Shown: positions 9,200 through 19,131 of the stretch, piece after piece | Layout of the letters: the number at the start of each line of letters is the position of its first letter | Numbering within the stretch: position 1 is the stretch's first letter | Assembly (NCBI GenBank): GCA_003667865.1 | Contig: CP033051.1 | Coordinates: forward strand, 3,846,001-3,910,000 | Source of the DNA: Rossellomorea marisflavi | Lineage (GTDB): Bacteria > Bacillota > Bacilli > Bacillales > Bacillaceae_B | Direction: 5' to 3' | DNA: 64,000 bases | Program-made: the position numbers and the translations under genes | The notes under the pieces: generated by a model | The model's database searches: none | What the model was told of the DNA's origin: nothing | What the model saw: only the letters and a program-made list of their open reading frames with translations

Positions 9200-11074
9200 A
9201 TGGCAATGAAACAATTTAAAGCAGAATCAAAACGTCTTTTAGAAATGATGATTCATTCGATTTATTCACAAAAAGAAATCTTTTTAAGGGAGCTTATTTC
9301 AAATTCGAGTGATGCGATTGACAAAATCTATTACAGAGCTCTTACGGATGAAAATATAACGTTTAATAAAGATCATTACTACATAAAACTACATGCGGAC
9401 AAAGAAACTAGAACACTAACCATTTCAGACACTGGTATTGGGATGACAAAGGAGGAAATTGAAAACAATCTCGGTACAATTGCAAAGAGTGGTTCGTTAT
9501 CCTTTAAAGCAGAAAATGAAATGAAGGATGGGCAGAACATCATTGGTCAGTTTGGTGTAGGATTTTATTCTGCTTTTATGGTAGCAGATGTTGTGACCGT
9601 CATTTCTAAGCCACTTGGAAGCGACGAGGCTTATAAATGGGAATCAAAAGGAGCAGATGGCTATACCATTACCCTGACTGACAAAGAAGAGGTTGGTACA
9701 GATATTATCCTTACATTAAAAGAGAATACAGATGAAGAATCTTATGACGAGTATTTAGAAACCTACCGTTTGCGTTCTATTATTAAAAAATATTCTGACT
9801 TTATCCGCTACCCGATCAAGATGGATGTTACGGTGAAGAAACCAAAGGAACAAGATGATGAGGAACTTATTGATGTTGTTGAAGAAGAGATTATTAATAG
9901 CATGGTTCCAATCTGGAGAAAGAACAAAAATGAACTACAAAAAGAAGATTATGAGAACTTCTATAAAGAAAAACACTTTGGATTTGATAGCCCTTTAAAG
10001 CATATTCATATTAGTGTAGATGGTACAATACGTTACCAAGCAATCCTATATATTCCAGAACAGATTCCATACGATTTTTATTCCAAAGAATATGAAAAAG
10101 GATTAGAGCTTTACTCTAATGGAGTCTTAATCATGGAGAAATGCTCAGATTTACTTCCAGATTACTTTAGCTTTATTAAGGGAATTGTTGACTCAGAGGA
10201 CCTATCTCTTAATATTTCTAGAGAAATACTACAACAAGACCGACAACTAAAGTTTATTGCTAAAAATCTAAAGAATAAAATCAAAAAAGAGTTATCGAAT
10301 CTACTAAAAGAAGACCGTGAAAAATATGAAAAATTCTTCCAAGCATTCGGTAGACAATTAAAATATGGAGTATATAGTGACTTTGGTACAAACAAGGAAG
10401 ATCTACAAGACTTGTTACTGTTTCATTCTTCAAAGGAAAAGAAACTTGTTACACTAGAAGAATATGTATCCCGGATGTCTGAGAATCAGAAGTACATTTA
10501 TTATGCAAGCGGTGAAAATCATACAAGAATTGAAAAGCTCCCACAAACAGAAATAATTGCCGATAAAGGTTATGAGATTCTGTATTTTACTGATGAGGTT
10601 GATGAATTTGCTATTAAGATGCTCCTGAGCTATAAGGATAAGGAATTCAAATCAGTAGCAAGTGGTGACCTTGGCATTGAAGATGATCAAGAAAGCTCTG
10701 TTAAAGAAAATGAAATTGATAAAGAACTATTTCAAGCAATGAAGGACCTTTTGTCAGACAAACTTAAGGATGTACGGGCTTCTAAACGATTAAAAACACA
10801 TCCAGTCTGCTTGTCAACAGAAGGCGATGTGTCCATTGAAATGGAAAAGATTCTAAGGGCTATGCCTGACAACCAGAATATTAAAGCTGAAAAAATACTA
10901 GAGATTAATAGTAACCATGATGTATATCAATCTTTGAAGTCAGCTTATGAAGAGGACAAGGAAAAGTTCCAGCTTTATACAAACTTATTATATAATCAAG
11001 CACTTCTTATAGAAGGACTTACACTTCAGGATCCAGTTGAATTCACAAATGATATTTGTAAAATTATGAAATAA
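9200..11074 (+). CDS. htpG: Chaperone protein HtpG (bacterial Hsp90)
   Basis: 624 residues, normal length. The GHKL ATPase signatures are complete: [12 protein letters not shown] (Asn box, about 31-42), SDTGIGM (about 76-82) and GQFGVGFYS (about 118). Middle and C-terminal dimerisation domains follow. Cytosolic ATP-dependent dimer that remodels client proteins under heat stress. AAGGAGAT lies 11 bases before ATG 9200. Transcribed alone from a promoter covered by CIRCE. Confidence 0.97.
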   Translation: MAMKQFKAESKRLLEMMIHSIYSQKEIFLRELISNSSDAIDKIYYRALTDENITFNKDHYYIKLHADKETRTLTISDTGIGMTKEEIENNLGTIAKSGSLSFKAENEMKDGQNIIGQFGVGFYSAFMVADVVTVISKPLGSDEAYKWESKGADGYTITLTDKEEVGTDIILTLKENTDEESYDEYLETYRLRSIIKKYSDFIRYPIKMDVTVKKPKEQDDEELIDVVEEEIINSMVPIWRKNKNELQKEDYENFYKEKHFGFDSPLKHIHISVDGTIRYQAILYIPEQIPYDFYSKEYEKGLELYSNGVLIMEKCSDLLPDYFSFIKGIVDSEDLSLNISREILQQDRQLKFIAKNLKNKIKKELSNLLKEDREKYEKFFQAFGRQLKYGVYSDFGTNKEDLQDLLLFHSSKEKKLVTLEEYVSRMSENQKYIYYASGENHTRIEKLPQTEIIADKGYEILYFTDEVDEFAIKMLLSYKDKEFKSVASGDLGIEDDQESSVKENEIDKELFQAMKDLLSDKLKDVRASKRLKTHPVCLSTEGDVSIEMEKILRAMPDNQNIKAEKILEINSNHDVYQSLKSAYEEDKEKFQLYTNLLYNQALLIEGLTLQDPVEFTNDICKIMK

Positions 11075-11146
11075 TAATTTGTAATTTACACTATCAAAAA
11101 TTGCTTAAGGTATAGAAAGAGGCTTATTAAAAATTATATTATAGTA

Positions 11147-11184
11147 AACAAGAACGTAGGTCAGATCCTATGTTCTTGTTTTTT
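11147..11184 (+). terminator. htpG terminator
   Basis: 14-bp stem with one G-U pair (AACAAGAAC arm at 11147-11160, partner 11167-11180), followed by a T-run. Confidence 0.88.
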
Positions 11185-12023
11185 CACTTAGATTGTCTCA
11201 CACTTTTTATAAGGTTGTTACCTATGTCACCTACTAGCAGCATAATCATATGAACAGGTAAGAAGGAATAAACACTCCACTTTTGCATTCTTAAGACATT
11301 TATTCTTTTCATAAGATTATCCGAAAGAAGGAACATCCCAAGTGCACTAAGCTTATGTATTGATTTTCCTCCGAGTGTAGCACTAGTACCGATTAAACTT
11401 AAATACAACGTATATAGAGGTGCTACAATAAAATGATCCCAATATACATCCTTAACCCAGCCTACTTGTAAAATAACCTTGCGGAAAATCAGCAGTACAT
11501 AATAGACATTTGTATACATAACTATGTATATCAGGAAGAGGCTTATCTTTGGAATAATAGAATTCTCTTGATTCTTCAGACCCTTCCACCAAAGGCCAAC
11601 AATCATAAAATAAGTAGGAATTAGTATTAAGGTATATATGGTCCTCCATGATTTATTTTTATACACATGGAGTTGAATGAAGATTCGTTCAACCATCACA
11701 AAAAGAAAGCCTGCACCTAGTTTCCATTTCCAATCTAGTTTGGTTAATGTTAAAAATGTTGCTTTAATGGGTACAAAAACTGCTTGTGATAACACTGCAC
11801 CAAAAACATTATCAATCCAACTATTTTTAAATATCTTTGGATAATATCTATACATCTTAAATAGATTCAAGACAAAGTATTCAAACACATAGGCAATGCC
11901 AATACTACACAATAACAATAGACTAGTTTCTTTACCATTCTTTCGAACGTATAAAACAGCTAATAATACTATATGCAAGAATGTTAAAATTAAAAATGGT
12001 ATGGTGGCTTTTTTAATCTTCAT
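11184..12023 (-). CDS. Polytopic membrane protein of unknown function
   Basis: 279 residues with about seven or eight predicted membrane helices, Lys/Arg-rich loops, no enzyme motif I recognise. The ORF is long and open, ends at the htpG terminator and has a modest AAGGAT site upstream. It lies convergent to htpG and is not obviously part of an operon. Function unknown. Confidence 0.65.
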   Translation of the reverse strand: MKIKKATIPFLILTFLHIVLLAVLYVRKNGKETSLLLLCSIGIAYVFEYFVLNLFKMYRYYPKIFKNSWIDNVFGAVLSQAVFVPIKATFLTLTKLDWKWKLGAGFLFVMVERIFIQLHVYKNKSWRTIYTLILIPTYFMIVGLWWKGLKNQENSIIPKISLFLIYIVMYTNVYYVLLIFRKVILQVGWVKDVYWDHFIVAPLYTLYLSLIGTSATLGGKSIHKLSALGMFLLSDNLMKRINVLRMQKWSVYSFLPVHMIMLLVGDIGNNLIKSVRQSK

Positions 12024-12152
12024 GTCTTCAGCATCCTTAATTCAACTTGTAGTGGGTATTATGCCCTACTGTCCCTACTCTTAACCTCTCTTTTTTCCTC
12101 TAACGATGGCTTTCTCAACCCTTCTCCATTGTTATAATCATAATCAATAATC

Positions 12153-12190
12153 AAAAAAAACAACCATCCCATCATTAGGATGATTGTTCT
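12153..12190. terminator. Bidirectional terminator next to the APC permease
   Basis: Stem AACAACCATCC/GGATGATTGTT (12159-12169, 12178-12188) with an eight-T run on the minus strand and a T-run on the plus strand. It terminates the minus-strand permease gene. Confidence 0.85.
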
Positions 12191-12193
12191 TTT

Positions 12194-13543
12194 TTATCTC
12201 TGAAATTTCCAATCATTTGCACCACGGTCGGTTTTTCTCATTTTGTTCTCTTGTGTTCTCCCGATTATAAAGATAATAATACCAATCAATAACCAAATGA
12301 GTAATAGGTTCAACACAGATGCAATGAGGTTATAGCTAAAGTAAATTAACACTGACAATGAGAATATTCCGCAGATTAGAATTAATGTCTTAGATGGACG
12401 AATTAGAGCTTGTGCAAATAAGTCCTTTCGGATATAAGGAAGTGCAAGCATCGCAATGGAATGACCGATGTACATTAAGAACATTCCTTGTAATGATACA
12501 TTCAATAAAAAGCCCATTGTTTGACTCCATATTAATACAAGTACAATCAATGTATTAAGCGTAATCGCAAGATGTGGCGTCCCAAAACGTTTATTTACAG
12601 TTGCGATGGAAGCAGGAATTATTTTTTCCTCTGCAAACACAAAAATAATTCTAGAAACCACCATGATTAAGGAGTTAAGTGTTGTAGCAAAGGCCATAAT
12701 AATTCCAATAATAACAACCCATTTTCCTGCAGCTGGTAAATACACAGCCGCTACATCTGACATAGCGCTTTTTGAAGCTGCCAATTGATCATATGGGAGT
12801 ACTCCGAAAGCTACGCCTGAAACGAAAAAATATATTAAAACTGTAACAAATGCACCTATAAGCATTGTTCTTGGCATTGCTTTTTGAGGATTCTTCATTT
12901 CCCCTCCCGCTTGTGCTAGCTGCTCAAAACCAAAATAAGCAAAGAACAAGGAAGGTAGAATACTGAAAAAACCGCTCCAACCGTTTGGTAGCATCGGTGA
13001 GTAATTCGAAACCTTTATATGAAAAAGTCCGGGAATGACTAAAATTAGTATCGCGATAAACAAAATGGCTGACATAAATAGTTGAATCATTCCAAACCAG
13101 CGAACACCTATTATATTTAAGATGTAAAAAAAGATCACTAATGACGATGCAAGGACTGCTGTTGTCGAGAATCCTAGTATACTGGTTAAGTATTCCCCAA
13201 AAGATATAGCCATAATGGCCATAACACCCAATAACGCAATGTACTGAAACCACATAAAAATAAACCCAATAAAACGATTATTAAATGTGCGGCTAATATG
13301 AATATAAGCGCCTCCCGGACTATTCCCTAGAGGTGTGCTTAAAAAGATTAAATATGCTAATGCTGAACTTAAAAGGATTGGTAATAGAACGACATAACCA
13401 AAAGGAACTGACGGACCAGCGATTGCTCCTGCTTCACCTGTTACGACGAAAATTCCTGATCCAACCATACCTCCGATCATTAAAGCATAACCATGCCATT
13501 GTCCTAGTTCTCTTCTTAATGTTGTTTGTTTCATGATTATCAC
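12194..13543 (-). CDS. APC-superfamily amino acid permease under T-box control
   Basis: 449 residues, about 12 membrane helices. The N-terminus carries the APC helix-1 motif GGMVGSGIFVVTG. It imports or exchanges an amino acid. Start is ambiguous: GTG 13543 is five bases after AGGAAG, while ATG 13534 (MKQTTL) is the more usual initiator. A T-box leader lies upstream, with a probable UAC specifier, suggesting tyrosine transport. B. subtilis yvbW is a comparable T-box permease, but there the known specifier is Leu, so I do not assign that name. Confidence 0.85.
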   Translation of the reverse strand: MIIMKQTTLRRELGQWHGYALMIGGMVGSGIFVVTGEAGAIAGPSVPFGYVVLLPILLSSALAYLIFLSTPLGNSPGGAYIHISRTFNNRFIGFIFMWFQYIALLGVMAIMAISFGEYLTSILGFSTTAVLASSLVIFFYILNIIGVRWFGMIQLFMSAILFIAILILVIPGLFHIKVSNYSPMLPNGWSGFFSILPSLFFAYFGFEQLAQAGGEMKNPQKAMPRTMLIGAFVTVLIYFFVSGVAFGVLPYDQLAASKSAMSDVAAVYLPAAGKWVVIIGIIMAFATTLNSLIMVVSRIIFVFAEEKIIPASIATVNKRFGTPHLAITLNTLIVLVLIWSQTMGFLLNVSLQGMFLMYIGHSIAMLALPYIRKDLFAQALIRPSKTLILICGIFSLSVLIYFSYNLIASVLNLLLIWLLIGIIIFIIGRTQENKMRKTDRGANDWKFQR

Positions 13544-13577
13544 ATTCTTCCTATCTATAAAATTTGTAAAATCTCAT

Positions 13578-13680
13578 TCAATGATTTTTAGAAATGTTAG
13601 GTACTTTACACTCCTCTGCAGGATACCCAATAGGCATTACTACAATTAGTGTTTCACTTTGTGAGCGGTAGTAAGCAAAC
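13578..13680 (-). pseudogene. Nitroreductase C-terminal remnant
   Basis: On the minus strand the open frame ending at TGA 13578 reads SETLIVVMPIGYPAEE, then a short tail KVPN. PIGYPAE near the C-terminus is the hallmark tail of FMN nitroreductases. Only about the last 25-30 codons exist. The frame runs back into the T-box terminator, with an ATG at 13703 inside it. It is a scar between leader and permease, or possibly a fused leader peptide. Confidence 0.6.
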
Positions 13681-13683
13681 CAC

Positions 13684-13949
13684 AAAGAACCCCTTCGTTC
13701 CATCTAGGGACGAAGAGGCTCCGCGGTACCACCCTACTTGATGAACATATCGTTCATCCACTTCTCATAACAGCCGGTCAAAAAAATACATTGTATTTCA
13801 CAAATGTAGGTCACCTGGATTTTCACTACCCATCCAGTCTCTATCTGCTGTTCCACTACATGCTACTATGATGTACAACCGGTCTAATATATCTATGTAT
13901 GGCAACTCACTTAAACGCTTAAACGCTTTTTGGTGTTAAAGTAACTAAC
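13684..13949 (-). promoter_or_regulatory. T-box riboswitch leader (probable tRNA-Tyr) of the APC permease
   Basis: Minus-strand leader with the T-box sequence AGGGTGGTACCGCGG (13721-13735) followed by a terminator (9-bp stem, 13684-13718). Stem I has the AGTA motif and an apical hairpin like those of the other three T-boxes here. The specifier position, one base before the lower stem and after GAAA, reads UAC (13793-13795), i.e. Tyr. Uncharged tRNA would favour antitermination. T-box identity is certain; the codon is inferred by alignment. Confidence 0.88.
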
Positions 13950-13955
13950 AGTAAC

Positions 13956-13983
13956 TATATAGGGTTATGACCAAGGTTGTCAA
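13956..13983 (-). promoter_or_regulatory. Promoter of the APC-permease T-box leader
   Basis: TTGACA (13978-13983), 16-bp spacer, TATATA (13956-13961) on the minus strand, about 7 bases before the leader start. 13984-14138 holds no gene I can support. Confidence 0.75.
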
Positions 13984-14138
13984 GGATATTTTGCTAAATG
14001 GAAGCTCTCTTATTCAGGTTATCGGTTATGAATTTGAAGTATTCATAAATAAGAAAGAAGTAACCCCACCATCCTGCATAGCCTTCTCTTTCTTTACATA
14101 TTTATTTAGATCACACATAAAATATACTACATCAGTTA

Positions 14139-14170
14139 TAAAAAAAATCCCAGAGAGTTATTCTGGGATC
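14139..14170 (-). terminator. Terminator of the flavodoxin-fold oxidoreductase gene
   Basis: 8-bp stem ATCCCAGA/TCTGGGAT (14147-14154, 14162-14169) followed on the minus strand by a run of seven T. Confidence 0.88.
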
Positions 14171-14174
14171 TCGC

Positions 14175-14801
14175 TTATGAAGAAACAACATTCCCCTCAT
14201 TAGGAATTGGCGTTTCTTTAAGAATTCTTGAGAAGTGAATTAAGTTATAGGCCATAATCTTAGCATGCTCATTCGCAAAGCTATTTTCCATTCCATTTCC
14301 TTCAATATATGAAGCCCCTGGACCAGCTTCACCCACCCAATACGTATCGACATTAGGAGGGATTGTAAAGCCAATATGTGAGAGCCCATATAAAATGGAT
14401 GAAGCTGCGTGCTTTGCTCCGTCTTCATTTCCAGTAATGACAACTCCGCCAACCTTGTTGTAGTAAAGGTATTGTCCTTTTTCATTTGTAAGACTACTAC
14501 CTCCATATAATCGTTCCATTACATTTGTAGCAATACTACTTTTTTCACCTAACCATAACGGCGTTCCCATAATAACGATATCAGCATGTTTAATTTTTTC
14601 AAATAAGATAGGCCACTCGTCACCAGCACCTTCGTCCTCAGATATCCCTTTTGCGATTTGATAATCTGCTATTCGAATAGATTCTGTTACAATTCCTTCC
14701 TGATCAAAATGATGTTTTACTTTCTTAAATAACGCTTCTGTATTGGATTGTTCACTGCTCTTTTTTAACGAACAGTTTAAAAAAACAGCTTTTGTCGTCA
14801 T
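14175..14801 (-). CDS. NAD(P)H-dependent FMN oxidoreductase, flavodoxin fold
   Basis: 208 residues with the flavodoxin-like NADPH-FMN reductase fold: FLNCSLKKSSEQSNT binds phosphate near residue 8, and GTPLWLGEKSS near 99 is the flavin-loop motif of this family. Soluble cytoplasmic enzyme, likely a quinone, nitro or azo-type reductase; the substrate is not evident. Monocistronic with its own terminator. Confidence 0.85.
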   Translation of the reverse strand: MTTKAVFLNCSLKKSSEQSNTEALFKKVKHHFDQEGIVTESIRIADYQIAKGISEDEGAGDEWPILFEKIKHADIVIMGTPLWLGEKSSIATNVMERLYGGSSLTNEKGQYLYYNKVGGVVITGNEDGAKHAASSILYGLSHIGFTIPPNVDTYWVGEAGPGASYIEGNGMENSFANEHAKIMAYNLIHFSRILKETPIPNEGNVVSS

Positions 14802-14925
14802 GTCTACTACTCCTCCATTCTAGTTCATCTTTTCGTCTCTAGTAATCTATACCATGGTTATACTTTTTTTAAACCTTTCACCGAATTCGCCTGCTATGTT
14901 TGTTATTCGGATACTAGTTTTGATG

Positions 14926-14967
14926 TAAAAGAAGCCTGGATAGACGTTACTATCCAGGCTTCTTTCA
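14926..14967. terminator. Bidirectional terminator downstream of the alpha/beta hydrolase gene
   Basis: 16-bp perfect stem (AAAGAAGCCTGGATAG arm at 14928-14943, partner 14950-14965), T-rich ends on both strands. Confidence 0.9.
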
Positions 14968-14992
14968 TACTAATCGTTCTTAATCCAATTTC

Positions 14993-15787
14993 TTAAGGGA
15001 GTGCAATACCTCGCTTATACCCTTTTAAAAATTCAATAGACAGTTGATTGAATATATCCGGTTTATCAACATTACAGACATGTCCGCTATCTTTAATAAT
15101 CTCTAATCGTGATACGGTACATTTTTTCACAATTTCCTCAACAGGGTAAAGAAACATATAATCTTCTTGTCCCATCACATACAAGGTTGGGATATCTACT
15201 TTATTTTCTTCAAAGTGTACGAGTAAAGGTACTACATCATTGGTTAACTTAAACCATTTAATAAATTCTTTTTGGCATAACTTTTTAGCTTGGTTTACAA
15301 ACATCATTCGGGATTTTTCATGACGTTTTTTTGGCATTAAACACCATGCAAAGAATTTATATAACCACATATATGGGACTAACTTTTTAAATGTATTTCC
15401 TAGTAATATTAATGTTTTCACACGTGTATTCAAACGAATTACAGCTCCACCTAACACCATTGATTGGACTCTAGTAGCATCCATCCCAGCTATATTCCTA
15501 ATGATTATTGTTCCCAACGATATCCCAACAAAATGAGCCTTATTTATATTTTCAATATCCATAACTTCAATAATATCAGCGCTAACCGTATCAAATGAAT
15601 ACTTTCTCTTCAGAATCAACGGATTTCTAGATTTTCCATGACCCCTTAAATCTATTAGCAAAACATTAAAATGCTTTTTAAATTCCTTTACTTGCTTATA
15701 CCAAACAGATGAACTTCCACCTGCACCATGAATAAAGACGACCCATTCATGAAGATTACTTAATTCATAGGTTTTGTAATAAAGCAT
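14993..15787 (-). CDS. Alpha/beta hydrolase
   Basis: 264 residues. Oxyanion-hole motif HGAGGSS near residue 20, DLRGHGKSR near 46, nucleophile elbow GISLG near 93, an acid in GQEDYMF near 208 and His in DSGHVCN near 236: a complete catalytic triad. Cytosolic esterase or peptidase-like enzyme with unknown substrate. Ends at a strong terminator. Confidence 0.85.
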   Translation of the reverse strand: MLYYKTYELSNLHEWVVFIHGAGGSSSVWYKQVKEFKKHFNVLLIDLRGHGKSRNPLILKRKYSFDTVSADIIEVMDIENINKAHFVGISLGTIIIRNIAGMDATRVQSMVLGGAVIRLNTRVKTLILLGNTFKKLVPYMWLYKFFAWCLMPKKRHEKSRMMFVNQAKKLCQKEFIKWFKLTNDVVPLLVHFEENKVDIPTLYVMGQEDYMFLYPVEEIVKKCTVSRLEIIKDSGHVCNVDKPDIFNQLSIEFLKGYKRGIALP

Positions 15788-15985
15788 TATCGTTGCACCC
15801 CTCTAGCTGCGTCTACAAATAGGACTTATACTTATCACCTTATTCTATCATTTATAGTATAGTTTTTATTTGATCAATTGTTGTTATTGTGTGAATAAAT
15901 GTGTCATCACCATCTTTAATCACATACAAATAGGGACTGTTAAAAACAATCCCTTCCACATGAGCTTTATCCTTATTAAAAGATG

Positions 15986-16156
15986 TTACTGTTCGATTTT
16001 CTTATTTTTATATTTTTTATCATTAAGAGGAAATAGGACTCCTCCTACCAAACCAATAAAGACATACTTCTTCCACCCATCAAAGAAGTGATCAATGATT
16101 GCTATGGAGAGGACAAAAGCAAAGACTACTATCACTCTTAATACTATTAATTTCAT
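15986..16156 (-). CDS. Small two-helix membrane protein
   Basis: 56 residues from ATG 16156 (GGAG ten bases upstream): two hydrophobic segments separated by DHFFDGWKK, and a Lys-rich tail. Codon use and ribosome site suggest a real gene. No function recognised. Confidence 0.5.
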   Translation of the reverse strand: MKLIVLRVIVVFAFVLSIAIIDHFFDGWKKYVFIGLVGGVLFPLNDKKYKNKKIEQ

Positions 16157-16221
16157 TTCAACTTTACTCCATATCACATGTATTTTTAGCTTGTTCTTCT
16201 GTTTGTTAATTGATTATTGAA

Positions 16222-16294
16222 GGTCCTACAGGCGGAGCTGAGGATGCTCGACTTCCTCCTAGTGGAAAGCAAGTGTCTGGAATGCAATGGAACG
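16222..16294 (+). repeat. Dispersed repeat, decayed copy A
   Basis: Carries the right-hand core of a repeat found three times here: CTTCCTCC, then GTGGAAAGC, AGTGTCTGG and CAATGGAACG. The left part is reduced. Same orientation as copies at 20648 and 46636. Confidence 0.7.
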
Positions 16295-16380
16295 TCTACA
16301 TTATTTTAGCTTCAATCACATTTGATGAACAAATGTTTTGTGATCTCAACTATTGTTTACCAAACCGAGATTGAATGATT

Positions 16381-17615
16381 TTAGTAGAATTGTAGGTTAT
16401 TAATTTCTTTTGTCTCGTTATGGATTGTAAACTCCATTGTGTGAGGTGCGTTACCAAAACGGTTGCTTACTCTTACTTCCCACTGTTGTTTGCCTTCGTC
16501 AAAGTTCAACTGCATTTTAGGAGTATCACTTAATTCTTTAGCATAGCTCTCAAAACTCACTATTTCCTCTACTCCATCCTTAATGAGAACATAATCTCCT
16601 TCTCGTTCTTCCGCAATATGTGTTCCAGAATGTTCTCGTAACCAATGATCAATTTCGGATGAATGATTTCTAGCAACTGACAGCAGTGTATCTTCTTGAA
16701 GAACTAAGCTTGCATCCTCTTTTATCAAATCCAAAATAAAATCCATACTACTATCACATTGATCTATGTAGCCATGTTCATTTAGACCTTTGTTTGACCC
16801 ACAAACACTTGCCATTATTCCATTTACCGGAAGGTCACTGTTATCCAATCGGTGCTTTCCAGCAGTATCAATTTGATATTTAATATTATTTCGGACTCCA
16901 TAATTCACTCTTTGTCCATCTGTCATAATTTCATAAGACTTCATACCATGTTCGTGAAGCATCGGCTCAGTAATGAGATCGATTTTATCGAGTATAAATT
17001 CTGCTTCAAGATATTGTTCGTTATAACTCCAGAAGGAATCTTCTGTTTTAAATTTATGCCTGCTAACTTCTAATCTTTTGCCATCATCAGAAAGATTAAT
17101 CGCATAGGAAACTGTATATTCATGAAGATTTTCTTGAATTCTCATCTCGAGCAATTCGTATGTACCGTCGTTTCGGATAACAGTCCGAAAGTTCATTAAT
17201 TTTAAGCCATAGTTATTTTTAACATTCAAATTATCCTTAACGTTTTCCCATTCTGTCACTAAGCTACCATGGAAAAAATTATCCTCTTCAAATGGAATGG
17301 TTTGTGGTAACTCATACAACTTTTCTTCAACATAGGGAAGAATGACCCCAGACATAAAAACAATAAATCCAAGATATGCTGCTCGTTTTTTCGCGAATAT
17401 ATTTTGGCGGATTGATTGAAAGATTACTAGACAAATAATAAAACCGAGAGGAAACTTAAAGCTATTAAATTCAAATGTAAATGCACCCAGGTAAGCATAT
17501 CCATAAAGCTTTAATAATAATAAGTCTCATCTTCAGGCGATTTTTTAAATAAAAAATAAATATAAACCAGCACAAAAATAAATAGTACAAGCTCAATGTA
17601 TGTAATGAAAACCAT
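16381..17615 (-). pseudogene. Frameshifted membrane-anchored protein of unknown function
   Basis: The frame from 16381 stays open upstream of ATG 17355 for about 55 codons that encode a hydrophobic, natural-looking segment (GYAYLGAFTFEF, LGFIICLVIFQS) without a start codon. One frame over, ATG 17615 after a G-rich site opens a 34-codon ORF with a membrane helix, ending in TAA 17511 at a TTATTATTATTA run. Joining the two needs a -1 shift at that run and gives about 410 residues: three N-terminal helices plus a soluble domain. It is either a frameshift mutation, a sequencing error or, less likely, programmed. Confidence 0.6.
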
Positions 17616-17730
17616 TACTCCCCCCCTTTACAGACTATACCAATTATTTCAAACCAATATGTCAAACTCAAGTTTTTCTAGTAAAACTAAAAAATAAACA
17701 TATCCCAACACATGTATTCAGTTTCTTATT

Positions 17731-18198
17731 TCAATTAACTTTTTCAAGCGTAATACTCTTCTTCACTTTTTCTACTGATGAACCGTATTCGTACTCAACT
17801 ACCATTTCCAATGTTTGAATTTGATCCGGAATACTGTTATTCGTGTTCATGACCCTTAATACCCCTACTCCTTTAGCGGTCTTTTCTTTATTAAATGCGA
17901 AATCCATCTCGCCCTTCCCTTGGTTTATATGGGATAACTTGATGGTATCATGATTCATTGTTGTATAATTGCTAAATCGAATAGTAGCAGCTCTTGGAAC
18001 CTCTTTTCCTAACCAAGTGATTGTAAAGGAATGCGATTCATTAAATAAAGATTCTTCAGGTAATGGAGTTCCTTTCACCTCATCAGTAATAGCAAATAAT
18101 TCATTTTCACCTTGTAGCTTTAGTGAATAATCTTGAGAATTTTTGCATCCCATTAATAAGAGAATGCCTACTATAAACAGTAAATATAGTTTTTTCAT
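17731..18198 (-). CDS. Lipoprotein of unknown function
   Basis: 155 residues. Signal peptide with lipobox LLMGC (Cys18) predicts an anchor on the outer face of the membrane. The rest looks like a small beta-rich domain. No family recognised. It lies beside the frameshifted membrane protein, convergent with nothing. Confidence 0.7.
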   Translation of the reverse strand: MKKLYLLFIVGILLLMGCKNSQDYSLKLQGENELFAITDEVKGTPLPEESLFNESHSFTITWLGKEVPRAATIRFSNYTTMNHDTIKLSHINQGKGEMDFAFNKEKTAKGVGVLRVMNTNNSIPDQIQTLEMVVEYEYGSSVEKVKKSITLEKVN

Positions 18199-18307
18199 AA
18201 ACTCACTCTCCTCGTATTCAGTTAGGAATGATTCATGATTTTATCAAGAACAAACGTACCTATTCTATAGTTATCAGTTATTCTGCAGTAGCAAAAACTC
18301 TATAGGT

Positions 18308-18577
18308 TTAATTATTTTTAGTCTGATTAATCTCTTCAATTATTTTTAATGTGCAAATTGTTACCGTTCCTGACAGGAGTATTAGTGAACCAATGATTCC
18401 CATACTAAATGCTTCTGACTTATTAAAATTGAGTTCATATCCTAGAAATATTATAAAAGTGACTACTAATACATTTACTGTAGCTACAATTCCACCATAA
18501 AATAGTTTTCTTTTATCAAAATAAAATAGGCTTAAAATCAAGAATATAATCAACAGTAAAGCCAATACACCAACCAT
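18308..18577 (-). CDS. Small three-helix membrane protein
   Basis: 89 residues from ATG 18577 (GGGAG 11 bases upstream; an in-frame GTG at 18589 has no room for a ribosome site). Three hydrophobic segments. No recognised family. Confidence 0.55.
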   Translation of the reverse strand: MVGVLALLLIIFLILSLFYFDKRKLFYGGIVATVNVLVVTFIIFLGYELNFNKSEAFSMGIIGSLILLSGTVTICTLKIIEEINQTKNN

Positions 18578-18605
18578 TTTAATCACCACTCCCGTCCGAT
18601 TTAAT

Positions 18606-18646
18606 TAAAAAAGGCGAACTCCATGTTAATGAATCTCGCCCTTTTG
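18606..18646 (-). terminator. Hairpin terminator
   Basis: Stem with GGGCGA/TCGCC and a long loop, followed by TTTTTT on the minus strand. Probably ends transcripts from the 18915-19920 genes. 18650-18914 contains only a short hydrophobic open frame without a start. Confidence 0.6.
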
Positions 18647-18914
18647 GTATGTTTTATGCTTTAACTACTTCTGCTAACCTAAAAAATACCCTTTTAGAAA
18701 ACAATAAATATAAAATTATTATCCTTTAATCAATGATGCTAAGATAAGTATCAAAGATAACATCCACAAATGGAATTTACCGAAGTATTCAGTTCCGTTC
18801 TCTTAACCACATCCTCATCACTACTCTTAATTATTCTATAAGGTAATAAATAAACCACAAGCCCATTTATTTATTACTTTTAAAAGATGATTTACAATCA
18901 ATAAACATGAAACG

Positions 18915-19127
18915 TTATTTTGTTTCCCTTATGACTTTGAAAGCCAAACTTGATAAAATAAAGGAAATAACGATTAGAAATGGAGTGACGAAAAATAGTC
19001 CAAATAGATCTGTTTTATAATTCCAAGGAACAAATATTTCCCATAACTCTCCAACTACTTTCCATAGCACCACAAAGATGAGCAAAGTGAATGAAAAATA
19101 GATCATTTTTTCAACTATCGTTTTCAC
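18915..19127 (-). CDS. Small two-helix membrane protein
   Basis: 70 residues, two hydrophobic segments, Arg/Lys tail. It starts at GTG 19127, four bases after the methyltransferase stop, so it is probably translated from the same mRNA by coupling. Ribosome site is weak. Function unknown. Confidence 0.55.
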   Translation of the reverse strand: MKTIVEKMIYFSFTLLIFVVLWKVVGELWEIFVPWNYKTDLFGLFFVTPFLIVISFILSSLAFKVIRETK

Positions 19128-19131
19128 CTCT

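Noticed and set aside
13967..14203. 78-codon plus-strand ORF
   Set aside because: It overlaps the T-box promoter and the oxidoreductase terminator, has no ribosome site and odd composition.
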